From contig NC_041010.1 of assembly GCF_004193775.1 (NCBI RefSeq), forward strand, positions 38,553,562 through 38,617,561: a stretch of DNA of 64,000 nt, written 5' to 3'. A model generated the notes under the pieces. That model was not told the origin of the DNA. It did not search any database and saw only the letters and a program-made list of their open reading frames with translations. Origin of the DNA: Glycine soja. Taxonomy: Eukaryota > Streptophyta > Magnoliopsida > Fabales > Fabaceae. Position 1 is the stretch's first letter. Each line of letters starts with the position of its first letter. Of this stretch, positions 33,957 to 54,065 are shown piece after piece. Position numbers and translations under genes: made by a program.

Positions 33957-35269
33957 TCATAAACCCTTAGAACCAGGAAGATCAATCCACTGCAATTGGA
34001 TTTCCACTTCACCACACTCCACATTTTGCAATCTAAGGATCATATCTTGGACAACCTTGCCATTGCTATAAGTTATGCAGCTCTCGTCTGCCAGGCAATT
34101 ATGCTTGCTTGGTTGTATTCTTGTGACTACAGTACCATTTGGAAGGCCAGTTAAGTTCATCTTCAAGGCCTCTATAAAGGGAAAGATGTCAAATTCTGCA
34201 TCTCCCATTTTGTCATCTTTGCTAAAAGTGTCATGGTCATACACAGTCTGCAAAATCAGAAAGGATCATCAACCAATGAGCAGTCTAATTATGATGAACC
34301 AAAATTGATGTATCCTAACATCATATATTAGAGAACAAATTAGTACCTACGTTTGAGGATTGCAAACAGGATTTTACTTTTCAAGGCATGGCAAATGTAA
34401 TGCAGAACAATTCATGAAATTTACTACAATTACTCAATCACAGATAACAATGTTCAGGGGTGTTGTGTAGATTGTGAACTCATTCTCACTTTTGTTATCA
34501 TGAAAATAACTTGTTTTTCCAAAATATAGAGGCAAGAAAAAACATGATTAACTTCTCATATTAACAACTTGTCTCACCAACCCTAAACAAAAAGGAAAAA
34601 AAATCTACAACAGCCTCTTTTAACAGAACTGAAGTTTTACAAACTAGAAAAAAAGACATTAACCAATTCATTCACTTTACCAGTTTAATTTTGTGATTCG
34701 GATTTATAACAGAAAGAGTAAGGTCTTCATTCCACTCAGGATTCACATCCTTTTTAATCACACGAGTCTTTAGTTTCTGCAAAAAAAAAAAAAAGTTGGG
34801 GGGTTCACCAATCAATCGTCATTGTTTGTAATTAGACAAGATCTACCATGACATAAATATTGCATTCAAATCACTAGAATTAAGAACTATTGATGACAAT
34901 AACACGTACACCCATGTCATCATCATCATGCAAGTCAAACATCAATTAAAACATGCACAAATTAAGAACTTTTCATCCACCCCAACCCTAAGAAATAAAA
35001 ACATTGATATCCTTAAAAATTAAGAAAAGGGAAACAAAATTCTCCAAAATTGAATAAATGGGGCAACAAAGATAACCAAAAAGATTAAATTTTTAAAATA
35101 AAATTAGAAAAGTGAAGAAGAAAACCTGGTTGTACATCTTGATGACAACATAAGGGTCGCTGCTTCGAACATCACGAACGGCAAGGTTGACACCACGCTT
35201 CACGCGAACCCTCAAAAGGCCAAGCAGATTCTCCATCAGAGACTTTGGTGTTGAATCTGATTCCTCCAT
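33957..35269 (-). CDS. small C2-domain protein, CAR family (176 aa, 3 exons)
   Basis: This is a calcium-dependent phospholipid-binding protein of the C2-domain ABA-related (CAR) type. In Arabidopsis these bring ABA receptors to the plasma membrane, and some relatives act as small-GTPase regulators. Exons are 35,126-35,269, 34,681-34,776 and 33,957-34,247, all in phase 0 with GT/AG junctions. ATG at 35,269 opens MEESDSTPKSLMENLLGLLR. A single C2 domain spans residues 14 to about 165, with calcium ligands D33, D38 (VRDVRSSDPY), D84, D86 and D91/D92 (YDHDTFSKDD) all present. The middle exon carries NPEWNEDLTL, and the protein ends WIDLPGSKGL. Length fits the family. Its last exon is duplicated at 15,620-15,910. 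Confidence 0.93.
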
Positions 35270-37200
35270 TTCTTTTCCTTTTATAATAATAATATTAATA
35301 TTATATAATAAGATAATACTTTCTGTAAAACAACCAACACAGAACACACCCATTCATGAGTAAATGAGTTATTACTATTATATCAAATGAAAATTAATTA
35401 ATGGTTTAATTTAATCTGTGGTTATTATGTTGTTAATTCTAAAATGGAAATGACAATAAGAAAAAGACGAAGGTGCAAGTGGGACCCACCAGAAATGGGA
35501 TTTTGGTTCTGGAAGGAGAAAGAGAAACCTTATTAACATAACATGAGAAGAAGGAGAATGTGATCTTTGAATTGTATTTTTGTTTTGTTATTGTGGTGCT
35601 TGTGTGTTTTTTTTTGCATGGGGAAATGAATGAGAGGTGAAGGCTGTTTTGGTTTTGGTTTAATTTGACTTTTAAACAGTTGGATTGGATGCATATGGCA
35701 TCCCATCAACCAACCTGTCCGGCAATCACCGTTTTTTTTTAATTATTGTGTAAAAAATATTATAAAATAATTGTATTTTAATTTTTTAATATAACACTAA
35801 TGTTTATTTTTAATTATAATCTTTATAATATTAATAGAAGATAAAAAAATCTATAAATAAACTAACGATGATATAAAAATATTTTTGTAAATTATTGGTC
35901 TCATTTTTTTTATTTATTTTTCTTCTTATTATGTGTCAATAATTTAGGATAATAATTATTTTGGAACGAAAGTAATAATAATAATTTTATTTAATATCAA
36001 TTTCAGGGTTTTTGAATGTAATTATAATTTGTACATTAAAAAATACTTTTTAATATATAATCTATAATTTAGTTAAATTTTTAATAGAGACAATTTATAA
36101 ATAAACATGAGAATTATAGATTGAAAAGGATAAATAATTTAAAATATTGATAATAATAAAAGGGAAGTAGTTTGAGAAAGAAATATTTTAGGTAGTTAAA
36201 TTAAATTAAATACAAAATAAAAAATTAAAATAAAATAATTTGACCGTGTCATCTATAAAAAATTATTATTTATGATAAATTTATTAATTTTAATAAAATT
36301 ATCTTAAAAGTTATATCAATAATAATTTATAACAGATAATACTATAAAATTATTTTACATTATTAATGTATCACCATTAAATTTTAAAAAAATCTCTTAA
36401 AAATATTTTTTAATAAAAATAGTTTCTAAAACCATTTTTATTTAAATTATAAAAATTTGGATTTATGACATAATGAAAGATATTTAACTATACCAATATG
36501 ATATGATTAGTTATTGTTCCATTGGATCATATAATTTTTTTTTAGTTTAAAGCTTCAGTTGAGTTAATTATGTAGATGATAGACATCTAATAACTTCGAG
36601 TTAAGTGAATTCACCTAAAAAAAGAAAAGTGGAGTTAAGTGATTGAAGTAAGACTGAATTACATAAGGATTTTTTTATTTTTATTTTCTATTTTTATTTT
36701 TTGAAAATTAGTTTCATTTTCAAAAGATTAGAATTCTAGAAACATGTTTGGTTTAACGTCTTATTTTATGTTTTTAAGAAATAAAAACACTAAAAATTTA
36801 TGATATATTGACTTCTTATCTTCTTGTATTTTTAGATTTGTTTAAAATTACATTATTTATCACTGCATTTTTATTTTATCCAAGATAAGTGAAAACATGA
36901 TTTTATTATTTTCATTTTCTGGTTCGTTTGAGAAAATATGTATACCGAAAATGTTTTCAAACATCCAACCAAATACATTTCCATCAATATTTTCTATCTT
37001 CAGTGAAAATTAAAACAAAAAATGACCAAATTAAACACCCCCTAAACTTTTCACTTTACACAAATCTCCTAACTTTTTCTTTTTCGTTTCTCTTACAGTT
37101 GCACCCTCTTTCCCTCAAACGGTGTTAACTCAGTTTGCTTGTATGGTCACGTGATTGGCACGTTATTTGAAAAAAGAAGTTATCTCCAAAACACATCTTC
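35270..37200. other. AT-rich intergenic, upstream of the C2-domain gene
   Basis: Positions 35,270-35,650 are the likely promoter and leader of the C2 gene, with an ATAATAATATTAATATTATATAA stretch near 35,283. Beyond is AT-rich DNA. 36,670-37,040 (ATTTTCATTTTCAAAAG..., GAAAATGTTTTCAAACATCC) looks like a degenerate MITE of the type also seen at 54,911. No gene. Confidence 0.4.
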
Positions 37201-37864
37201 CTAGAGAGGCACATCAAGCAAAAGAAAAGAAAAATAGCAGAAGCACAACACCAAATTGGGTTCAATGAACAACAAATTGATCACCACCACCCTTCTTTCT
37301 CTCTGAACCGTTTGTTGTTGATTATTGTTCTTCCTTGCCTTCACTGAAATGTAAAACCCATCATCACCACAAACACCATCAAATTGCAAAGCAGTCCCCA
37401 ACAATTTCCAACACTCTCCATAAAGTAAATAATGAAGGAAAATGTGGTATGGTTAAGGAAAAAAATGACCCAGATTAAAAAAACCATGTCTTTTTTATAT
37501 TTTCCAATTAAGAACGATGAAACCAAAGTATGATTAAAAAGGGATTCTTGTAGTACGAGGTTCTCAGCAAAAGAGAATTTCTTTTCAATTTGGAATTAGA
37601 AGATTACAATACTGATGTGATGATGAAAATCTAAAAATGAGACAACGAAGAAGCATAGCATATACAAAACCAAGAAAGGACATGGAGGAAGAAGAGCTTG
37701 TGGGGTTTGTGCACGACTTCATCAGCAACATCACAAGATTCGGCAAAACTCATCTCATTTTACTTTGTTTGAATGCAACACTGTATATCATATTCTTGAT
37801 AGGGGTCATAACAAATAAATTGTTATACACCCATTTTTTTTTTCTTTTTCAATCTTCTCATTAA
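37201..37864. other. possible small unrecognised genes
   Basis: Less AT-rich than its surroundings. A plus-strand frame at 37,637-37,864 (MRQRRSIAYTKPRKDMEEEE...) encodes 75 aa with a basic-acidic head and one hydrophobic segment (LILLCLNATLYIIFLIGVI). I do not recognise it. Minus-strand frames at 37,201-37,526 are likewise unfamiliar. These could be fragments of a decayed gene. Confidence 0.2.
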
Positions 37865-38989
37865 TGTGGTGGCAGTGGTGCTAGCTAGGTGCTTTTCACT
37901 TTTGGTAATGCCACGTAAACAACCATTAAATTAAAGATACACTATAGTTGTTTTGATTGCATATGAAATTTTGCCAATTATGTATTTTGACAGTGAATGC
38001 TGCTGTAGCTTTATTTTGTTTCAGATTCCAAACACAGTCGAAAAACCAAAACTTTTAAACCAATTTTGTTTCCAGCTCAAAATATCTCATAGCAGGTATC
38101 TCTCCTTTGATTGCTTTTTCCTGCCTTTGTAATTCATCTTCCGCTTAAGCAAAACAAAATTCTCATCTCTAGGAAGTGCTTATATATAAATTAGAATCCA
38201 TAACTCAGAGTGATAATTCTCTCTTCCTGTCTTTAGGAAGTGCATTTCACGTATTTTTTCTACAATTAGCCAAAAAAAAATTACCTCTTTATTTTACAAA
38301 AATAATAATAATTTATTATAAAACTTTGTCATATAAATTCTTGATTTTGTTAACTATCTATCTATTTCAATATAAAAAATAATCTAATATTATAATTTAA
38401 ATTATTTATTATAAAACTAAAATATAATTTATATACTTCAAAAATTTTATTTATTATGAACTTTAATTATAAACAATTTTAAAATATTTATTTATTATCA
38501 TAAATATAATTATGAAAAATAATATTTATATTGTGTATATCATCTTCACAAGCGTTTACTGCTTCTGACCTTAGAATGTGTACTTACAGTTACAGGCTTT
38601 TGCACTTTTTCCATTTTAGATTAAGTTAGCGCTTAGCACTATATGAACACTACTTCAGTTTCATTCTTATATTAATATTAATATCTAATATTATACCGCC
38701 ACCATTATGTGGACACCATTGTTTACAATCATTGAAATAAATAGTAAAGAATGGTAATGTAAGGGTAATAAAAATATATAAGTTTAAAAACATTAAGACG
38801 ATAATATTATAGTAATGTGATATATGAAATACTAAAAACATTTTCATAAAAATGAGAAATAATAATAAAAAGTTACTATATGATTATACAAAAATAATCG
38901 ATTGTTTTGAGTGAAAATCTATTATTTTTCTCATTATGTACATTCCGAAATAGATTATGAACATCAATAATAAACATTAATTATGAACA
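37865..38989. other. intergenic, nothing recognised
   Basis: AT-rich with homopolymer runs and chance open frames only. Confidence 0.4.
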
Positions 38990-39520
38990 AAAAATAATCA
39001 ATTAATTATTGATTTAATTGCAAATTTTATTACTAAATTTTATTATTTTACAAATTTTACTAAAAGTTTTATTTTCAAAAATTTTACCACTCAACTTGTG
39101 TAATTTTACAAATTTTAGCGCTCAAGTTTTTTTTCCACAAATTTTACCATTTAACTTTGAATGTTTTACAAATTTTATCATCCAAATATTTTTATTTTTG
39201 TCATTTTACAATTACATTGGTATCAAACTTATGTAAAAAAATATTTTTTAAAATTTTTATACGTTGATTGTCGTTATAATCAATGTAGAAAAATATATTT
39301 TTATATCAATTGTGGTTATAATAGATATAAAAAATCATTTTCCTACTTCGATTATTATTACAACTGATATGAAAGTAAAAAATCATTCATCTTTTGTCAA
39401 GGTGGTAAAATACACAAAACTTAAAAACTTTAGTAATATTATTTGTAAAAATAAAAGTGAGTGATAAAATTTACAAAATAATTAAAGTTGAATGATAAAA
39501 TTTACTATTTAACCTTAATT
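38990..39520. mobile_element. candidate foldback element with internal repeats
   Basis: The left arm (TTTAATTGCAAATTTTATTA..., 39,010-39,210, itself built of TTTTACAAATTTTACCACTC units) is complementary to the right arm (39,380-39,520, ...GATAAAATTTACTATTTAA). Between the arms lie three 40-45-bp units at about 39,258-39,375 resembling CGATTGTGGTTATAATCGATA, a style seen in subterminal repeats of CACTA elements. No transposase and no clear target duplication. Confidence 0.45.
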
Positions 39521-40312
39521 ATTTTAAGCGGGCTGTTGAAAAACTTACATTATGAATATAGATAGTATTATGAGTGATATTTATCATAATTGTAATTGAC
39601 ACTCTAAATTCCTTCTAATGTTTTTTAATTTAATTTGTCAAACTTTCTTTTAAGGAAAAGTAAAGAACCATCTGAACAATCACATTTTCATTCTAACAGA
39701 ACTAAAAATTACCATAAATATCTCGTATTGCAAATCACGCTCACAATACTGAGAATAACAGGGTTCTAGGAGTTGGTAATTACAATAATATTTTGATAAC
39801 GGAAAGGTTGACTTACAAAATTAGCCTTCTCCAAAATCAATACTAGTACTATATCTTTTAAAATGTACCAATCAATTTAGAAGACGAATCCTTAATTTAC
39901 ATCGCTTCAGTTTCTCAACTTATTTACATCGATTGATCAGTGATCAAATTAAACTCAATATTAAACTCTATCAAGTCATTTATGCATCAAATTAATCAAA
40001 ACCAAAGTGTTAAAATATCACAGGCATGGCAGACGTTGCCTTATTCTTTGATACAGCTCAAAGATTTCTTTAATCTTTACAATAACAGCAGCTATAATAG
40101 AAGAATAATTTTTCTAAAGAATCAATTGTTCAGCAAAACTTTGCCTATATATAACACTAATACCACATTGTAGTATTGTTCTAAAGAGCCAAATATGTTA
40201 TCTGAGAAACCTAAATGTTTTCCATCAAACCAGTGGAGGCAAAAGCAAGACCATAATAATAGTAGAAGCCAAAAAAATAAATGTCAATTGTCAGGACAAG
40301 AAAGAACCCAAT
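39521..40312. other. intergenic and 3' flank of the PGES2-like gene
   Basis: No gene recognised. The last 150-300 bp probably include the 3' untranslated region of the minus-strand gene that ends at 40,313. Confidence 0.4.
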
Positions 40313-47295
<6,983 letters not shown>

Positions 47296-50200
47296 GGCGT
47301 CGCGTCTGAGATTCACAACACAATCAGATCTCTCCCACTCTCACCCTCACCCGGAAGGGTTTATGTGGGTTTCGTAGATCCACGGGGACAGGGTTTTAGC
47401 TTTCGTTCTGTGCTCTCCACCTCATCCAAAACTTATTCCCCTTCTTTTTTAACAATTACTATTATTTATTTATTTAAAAATAAATAATCCTATTTGTTTC
47501 TAAAAGTGTGATGTTGATAACAAGATCAAAAATATAAATTGATGTAAAAAAAAAGGATAAATTAATCTTACATGTAAGAATTCATAATATAGAAGAGAGA
47601 GAAAAGACAAAAAATAAAATTAAAAATAAATATTACTCAAACAACAAATCAAATTTACATGAGTACATTATGGACTTAGCCACACCTAATAATCCTAATA
47701 TCCTATTATCTCCAATATCCCGCCCGAAAACTGGAAGTGCAAATTAGCATTTGGATGAATAATAAAATCCAAGATAGAAGAAACACAATGCAACACAGTA
47801 ATGAAAACTACAAAGAAAAATATAAGCCATAATCACATCAACTAAACAAGAAAGTCACAGTGACTGGAGTGGATAAGTCTTTTATTTATTTTTAAATTTG
47901 TGAGATCATTTTATTATTAAATGATGTTTAATAATTAATTTGATAATAAATTATATTTTTTAGCATTAATTTGATATTAAGTTATAAAATTTATGGATCA
48001 ATTTATTATTAAATTATTTACATGACTAATTTATCATGTTTTTTACACATTCAAAGATTAAATTTAAATTTTTCATTTTTTAGTAATCTATTTACCAGCA
48101 TCTTACACTTTCAGAGATAAATTTGATTATTTATCTTTTATTTATTTTTGGTATCCATGATATGTGATCCAAAACTTATTCACATTCTATTTTAACAATT
48201 ACTATTATTTATTTAGTTTTGGTACCCATAGTATGATATGGTGTGATGTATTTATCAATTTTGTTAATAATTCAGGAGTCTTCCCTCCAATCATATTTTC
48301 TTTATACACAATGCTCAAATCCGAAATCTTAGTTAAAGAAATCAAGTCTAATATTATTTATACTAACAACTTATTTGTTCATTACTCTTATTTGAGAAAA
48401 TAGGTTGCTTACACTTTCACATTCCAACTCTAAACTCCTATATTATGGTTGATTTTTAACATATTTGAGAAATAATCTTATTTAAGAAACAATGAATGTA
48501 GACATTTTACTAAGTAGAGATTTCAAGCGTGAAAATTGTTACATTTAAGAAAAAATAGTATGATCCAATTATAAATTATCAGAATTATTATTTGTACAAT
48601 AATTCATACAACAATAATTTGGACAACACTTACCAATGATTACAATTTTTTACTTAATCTCAGAATGAATCACTTGAATTAATAAATTGAATTTTGGAAT
48701 TAGATTCACAATTGGTCCCTGAATCAGAGTTTCCAAACCATATACTTTGCCTTTCAACACCCATTGTCATTAGTGTCATGGAAGTCCTCTACAATCATCT
48801 TCATGTTTTTTTTCTCATGTCATGCTTTTGCTACACAAAACTTGGTGTCTTATTTGTCATACTCTTAGATCTTAATATTCATTCACAAGTATTTAATGGT
48901 GACATTACTTGTATTTGCATCGTTGTTAGTTATCATTAATAATTTGACTTTCATATCAAAAAATAAACTTGATACAAATTTTCACATGGATTTGTCATCA
49001 ATACTTATTTTATTATTTACGTGACAACACCAACCAACAGCTTTGATATCATTATTAGGAATCCCTTTCACATACACATAAGGATCAAATGATAAATAAT
49101 ACACACACAAACATCACCGAGGATAAAAATAATAAAAGAATAGAATATTAATGCAGTTCACACACAATTGCCCACCTTTATGAAAATATCTCAGCAAATA
49201 TTCAATATCTTAAATAATATTACAATTTTTTAATAAACATGAAAAATCCTTCATGCATTCATAGTGTATCACTTTATAAACCGAGTCTTTAATAAAGAGT
49301 TATAAGAAATAATAAATACTATCACACTTACCATAGTCTCTTTCACATTCTTTAAATTCGCGTTTCTTAAATCATCTATTCATGTTGAAGTGGTTATTCT
49401 CATCTTGAACTCGTATTTATAATGTGGTAAATAACTTTTAAAAACTTATTAAATAAATATAACTTAAATATTTTTCGCAATTCTACTGGTCACTTCCTTT
49501 AAAAATGATAATCACACACTTACAAATTATCACAACCTTTCACTCAATCTCAAAATTAGTTACTAATATTAACATTTAAAAATTTGGAGTTAACATTTAT
49601 ATTATTGGCAAAGACCAACCAATTTACCCGGTAAATATTTTATAATATCATGGAGATTTTTGTTATGGATTTTTTTCACTCTTAGCTATAAAAATATCAT
49701 TCCACTTTTTATTTTCTAAAAATTGTATGAAAACAATTAATTTTTCTTTTAAGTAAGACAATGTTTTTATAACAAAATATAAAAAATAATTTTCCTCTTA
49801 AAAAAAAAATTATGCTTCAGTGCATTAAAAAAATGATTGAACTTTTAAGTAACATTGCTCTAGTACCATTACTCATATCATTGCTCCAAATTCAAAATAT
49901 TATCCCCAACAAATTATTGATTTTAGAACAAATTAGAGCAACACATCTAGAACTTTTATTAAATTACACAAAATTTTATTATTTTTTATTTTCCTTCTCT
50001 AATCCCATTAAATTTAAAAATATTATATTAACATTCCTTACATGTTTAAAAATATTATACTTACGCTTCTTCGATACATTTTCGGATCTTACACTAAACC
50101 GGTAAGCCCCTAAAATATTAATGAAGGTGAATGTAATGGTTAAAAAAGTAAAAAAAATATTTATGTTATTACACAAAATCTCATGAAATTTTGTAATTTA

Positions 50201-50318
50201 CTCTTAATATTAATATGATCAATTAAGAGTTATACATAATTTTTTTTCAACATCTCAAAAACATACTTATTAAATTATTAAGTGCAGATTAAGAAAAAAC
50301 TCACAAGAGGTGCATAAA

Positions 50319-50321
<3 letters not shown>

Positions 50322-50382
<61 letters not shown>
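50322..50382. repeat. (AT)n microsatellite
   Basis: Uninterrupted dinucleotide run of about 30 units. Confidence 0.95.
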
Positions 50383-50385
<3 letters not shown>

Positions 50386-51674
50386 AAATTAATCTAAAAA
50401 AATATAGTCCCTCTACAAGACAAGGATGCACTTTGTAGGAATTGAATTCAACTTGTCTTTCATAAATTAAGCATGTGTTGCTCACTAAATTTGACTCATT
50501 TAGTTGGATTACTATTTTATTAAGTTAAACTATTATTTTTCTTCAAATAAGCCCTCAACTATTTTTGAATATAGGTCATTAATCATGTAAAAGTTTTTAA
50601 TTAAGTCCCTAAAATTTTTAGAACTGCTATATTTATTCAATTTTAAAGTCGCCACAAACTAATATCTGAATTTTTTTTATAGCTTTTTTAAGCTTGAAAA
50701 TTCACTTAAAAACTCTCAAATATTTCAAGTAAATAATTTAGAGAAAAAAGATTAAATTATTTTAAAATTTATCAAATTTATCCTAGATGATTGATTATGA
50801 TTGAATGGCTCTATGAGACTTGCTATATTATTAGTGTAATTTTTTTATTAAGCTAAGAAAGATTATGCACTTGATAATTTAAAAAATCTTATAAAATTAT
50901 CCAATTATAATACATCATATATGATAAATTTATAATTTTTAAAATAAATTATCTTAAAGTAATTTAAACTATAATTTATTATTAAATGATAATATAATTA
51001 GGGTGATTTTCAGTTTTAAGTTTTAAAATTTTCAAAAACTAAGTCCAGTGTTAGGCTTCAATTTTGAAAATTTTAAAAGCTTTTGGATTCAATTTTAAAA
51101 ATGATTTTAGTTTTGACCATGACATTTGCTAAAGAAAGATATGTACAAGGTAATCTACACTCTACTAATCTGTATATTTATTCAGTTAATCTCTATGATT
51201 ATTCACTGAGATGGAAAAATTTCTTCCTAGTCAAATGTTTTAAGTAGGGGTAGAAATGAGTCAAATCAAGTTTTATTAGGCTTTAACTCGGCTTCAGTGG
51301 AATACGTAAGGATTGAGCGACTCATTATTTATCATAGACTTTTTTTTAAAGGCTCGGTTCGGCTTACGTAAAAGTCTGACTTGCTTCACGAGTTTATTTA
51401 AAAGTTTGTTTAAAGATATATTTGATTAATTAATTATTTTAAAACCTAGTGAAATACTAACTAAAAAAAACTTATAAAATTTCATATAAGTAATGTAAAA
51501 ATCCAAAAATAATTGATAAACAAAATCATATTATATTAAAGTCGTTAAAGCACAAAATATATAAAAAAAACAAAAAAAAATATAATATTAAAAAATGTAT
51601 GGATTAGGTCTTCAGCCCCAAAGTTTACACATCTATTTTAAGGCCAAACCGATAAACGAAATAAACTAAAATCT

Positions 51675-51800
51675 TGATAAAATAAGATAAGATTGGATGA
51701 AATAAAATCTGGATAAAATAAAATATAGATGGAATAAAATCTGGATAAAATAAAATCTAAATAAAATAAAATCTGAATAAGATAAAATTTGATAAAATAA
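51675..51800. repeat. tandem repeat, units of about 15-21 bp (GATAAAATAAAATCTG)
   Basis: Six or seven imperfect units of the form (T)GGATAAAATAAAATCT run head to tail about 200 bp upstream of the OZ-like start codon. Confidence 0.8.
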
Positions 51801-52009
51801 AATTATTATTATTATTATAACTTGTCAAGCTTAATAAGTTTTTTTTTTTATAGTTTGGATTTGTTCTTTTTATTATTATAACCGTAATACTACTACAAAT
51901 AATATAATATTATCCTCTAGTTTGAACTCCAAAACCCTGCTAGTGTTGTTCCGTTGAGATAAACATAAACCTGAGTGAGTGAGGCTAAGGGAGAAAGCTA
52001 GAACTAAAA

Positions 52010-54065
52010 ATGTCATCAGCTTCTAAGCTCACACTGTACGGAATCGGAACCGCACTGTTCCGCACCCGTCGAACTGCACCTGTAAGTGTAACTCCCTTTC
52101 TCTTCTTCAAACCCATTCCCTTACCTCGGCCGCCGCGCTTCCTCCTCCTCCGCGATTCCTCTTCCTCCTCCGCCGCCGCCGCAGAAATCCTACCCTCCGT
52201 TGACCACCCCTGGCCGGAATGGGTCTCCTTCGTCGACCGCTTGAGCACCAAAGGCTACCTCCCCAAACCCTCCTCTTCTTCCGATGACACCGTAAGCCTT
52301 TACACCAACATGAACTCTCTCAAGGACGCTTGTCTCAGCTTCTCGCGTGACCGTTACGACCTTTTCAAGTTCGTTTTTCTCTTTTCTCCTTTTCATGCGA
52401 AAAAATACATAAATTGAACTTGCTTAATTTCAAATACTTGGGTCTGTGTAGAAAAAAAAAAAAAAAACTTCTCGAGAATTTGTATGAGAAGTAAATTAAA
52501 AAAGGTAAAATGCATTAAGTTTCTCCTTGAGTTAAGTCTAAACCTGAACCTTATACCTAATAACGAATTAAGTTTCTCCCATGAGTTAAATTGAACTTTT
52601 GGAGAAGCTAATTGAAAGGAGTCTACAAATTAGTTTGTGTAAGCTAATTTTAACTTATAAAAAAACTTATTTCATTTAAGCTTTTCATTTTCTCCTCCTA
52701 TATTGAAAACTTTATCCAAACAGAACCTTAGTTTATTTGGTGATGATTGAGGGAAAAAACTGTTGTTATTGTTGTTTTTGCCTTTTCTCAATTTGGCTTG
52801 GCTTAAATATATTTTCCATAGATGATATCCTTTTTCAGTTTACCACCTTTTTTTTTATTATTTTATTACTTGACATTTTCAAACTTTTACTTTTGGTACG
52901 TGACGTGTGGTTAGTCTAAGTCATATGTTAGCTTGCTGAGTTATCACTTAACGAACTGATATTAATGATATGTAACAAAAGCAAAAGTTTGGAAATGTCT
53001 GGTAGTACAATAAAAAAATTTAGGTAGTAAATTGAAAAAGGAATATATTACATGTATGAAAAACATATTTAAGCCTTTTGGCTTTGTAAGAATTCATGAT
53101 GAGAAGGGTATATGTATATCTGGGGTTAGTATTATTACATGTTCAGTAAATTTTGTTTGGTTACTTGTTATGCTATGCAGGTTGCTGCCTACGCACGATA
53201 TCCAAGCAGTAGTTGACGGTGGGTGCCCTAATCTTCTCCGTAAAGCTGTTAATTCGGCCAAGAGACTGAGAGCACACCTGCAATTAGATGAAGGGGATGT
53301 ACGTGTGTTAGTTCATTTTTATTTTTTACTTTCAATTTTTCAGCGCAAGTATTAATGTTTTGAACATATTGGTTGCAACTTTCAAGTAATAGTTAATATA
53401 GAGAAATGTTTAGAAAGTATGCATTAATTTGACGTTCCTTTATTATTGTGTGAATGAAATCTCATGCTGTTCTCATAAATAGTAGTGCGGAGTTTTACTC
53501 AATTATGAAGTGCGAGTGTTGGAGAGTGTATTGTTAGTATTTCTTCTAGTTAACGAAGCAAGATTTTAATTGTTGTTGTTATTATTAGTCTATGTATGAC
53601 AGTATGAGATGAAATTTTATTTTATTATTTTTTATTTTTCTGCCTGAGTTTGAGGGGGTATTTTGCTTCCTTATGATCTGACAAGGTAAGTTTGCTTCCA
53701 TCCAGGTTTGTGGTGCTTGCAATCTACGAAGCTCTTGTGATAGAGCTTATGTGATTCTAAAGGATTTTGAAACTGATGCTCGAACTATTGATATAGTTCG
53801 AATACTTTTGTTCTACGCACTAGATCCACTAGTGCTTTCTAGTGGAGACAAACCACCAGGCCGAGAAGTTATTGAATCATCCGCCAGAAAACTTCTCTCT
53901 CAGCTAATTGAGTTGAGTGAGTCCCCTGCTCCAGCCCCTGCTTCTGCTCGTTCAAAGCCTACTGCACAGGATGCTGTGGGAGAAGGCCAATCTCTAAGTG
54001 TTACGACTAATCAATTGTTTAAAGATGCTGAGATGAAGAAAGGTGACTGGATGTGTCCAAAGTGA
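52010..54065 (+). CDS. OZ/VAR3-family organelle protein lacking its RanBP2 zinc fingers (278 aa as read, partial)
   Basis: Family members (Arabidopsis VAR3/OZ1 to OZ4) bind organelle RNA-editing factors through RanBP2-type zinc fingers. Exons are 52,010-52,368, 53,181-53,298 and 53,706 onward, with good GT/AG junctions and phase. The N-terminus (MSSASKLTLYGIGTALFRTR, then Pro/Ser-rich) is an organelle leader. The conserved middle includes HPWPEWVSFVDRL, CPNLLRKAVNSAKRLRAHLQ and CGACNLRSSCDRAYVILKDF. The frame reaches MKKGDWMCPK, where the first finger (W-x-C-x2-C) should start in the next exon. A good donor AA/GTGAGT is there, but I find no finger-encoding exon before the convergent IQD gene ends at 55,481. 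Unspliced, it stops at TGA 54,063-54,065. It is either a truncated gene or one with the rest elsewhere. Confidence 0.82.

Larger units (their letters stand above)
47296..52009. other. AT-rich intergenic between PGES2-like and OZ-like genes
   Basis: 47,296-47,420 is the likely promoter and leader of the PGES2-like gene. A diverged direct repeat of about 50 bp (CCAAAACTTATTC...AACAATTACTATTATTTATT) lies at 47,424 and 48,170. An (AT) run of about 30 units spans 50,322-50,382. 51,240-51,620 resembles a dispersed repeat (GGCTCGGTTCGGCTTACG). Open frames such as 48,694-48,939 and 49,812-50,105 look accidental: low-complexity, hydrophobic and without homology I know. Confidence 0.5.

Noticed and set aside
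48694..48939. 81-aa hydrophobic plus-strand frame
   Set aside because: AT-rich, no motif, no splice context. Consistent with chance.
50322..50382. Regular array that might suggest CRISPR or an origin
   Set aside because: It is a plain (AT)n microsatellite; the organism is a plant and no spacer structure exists.
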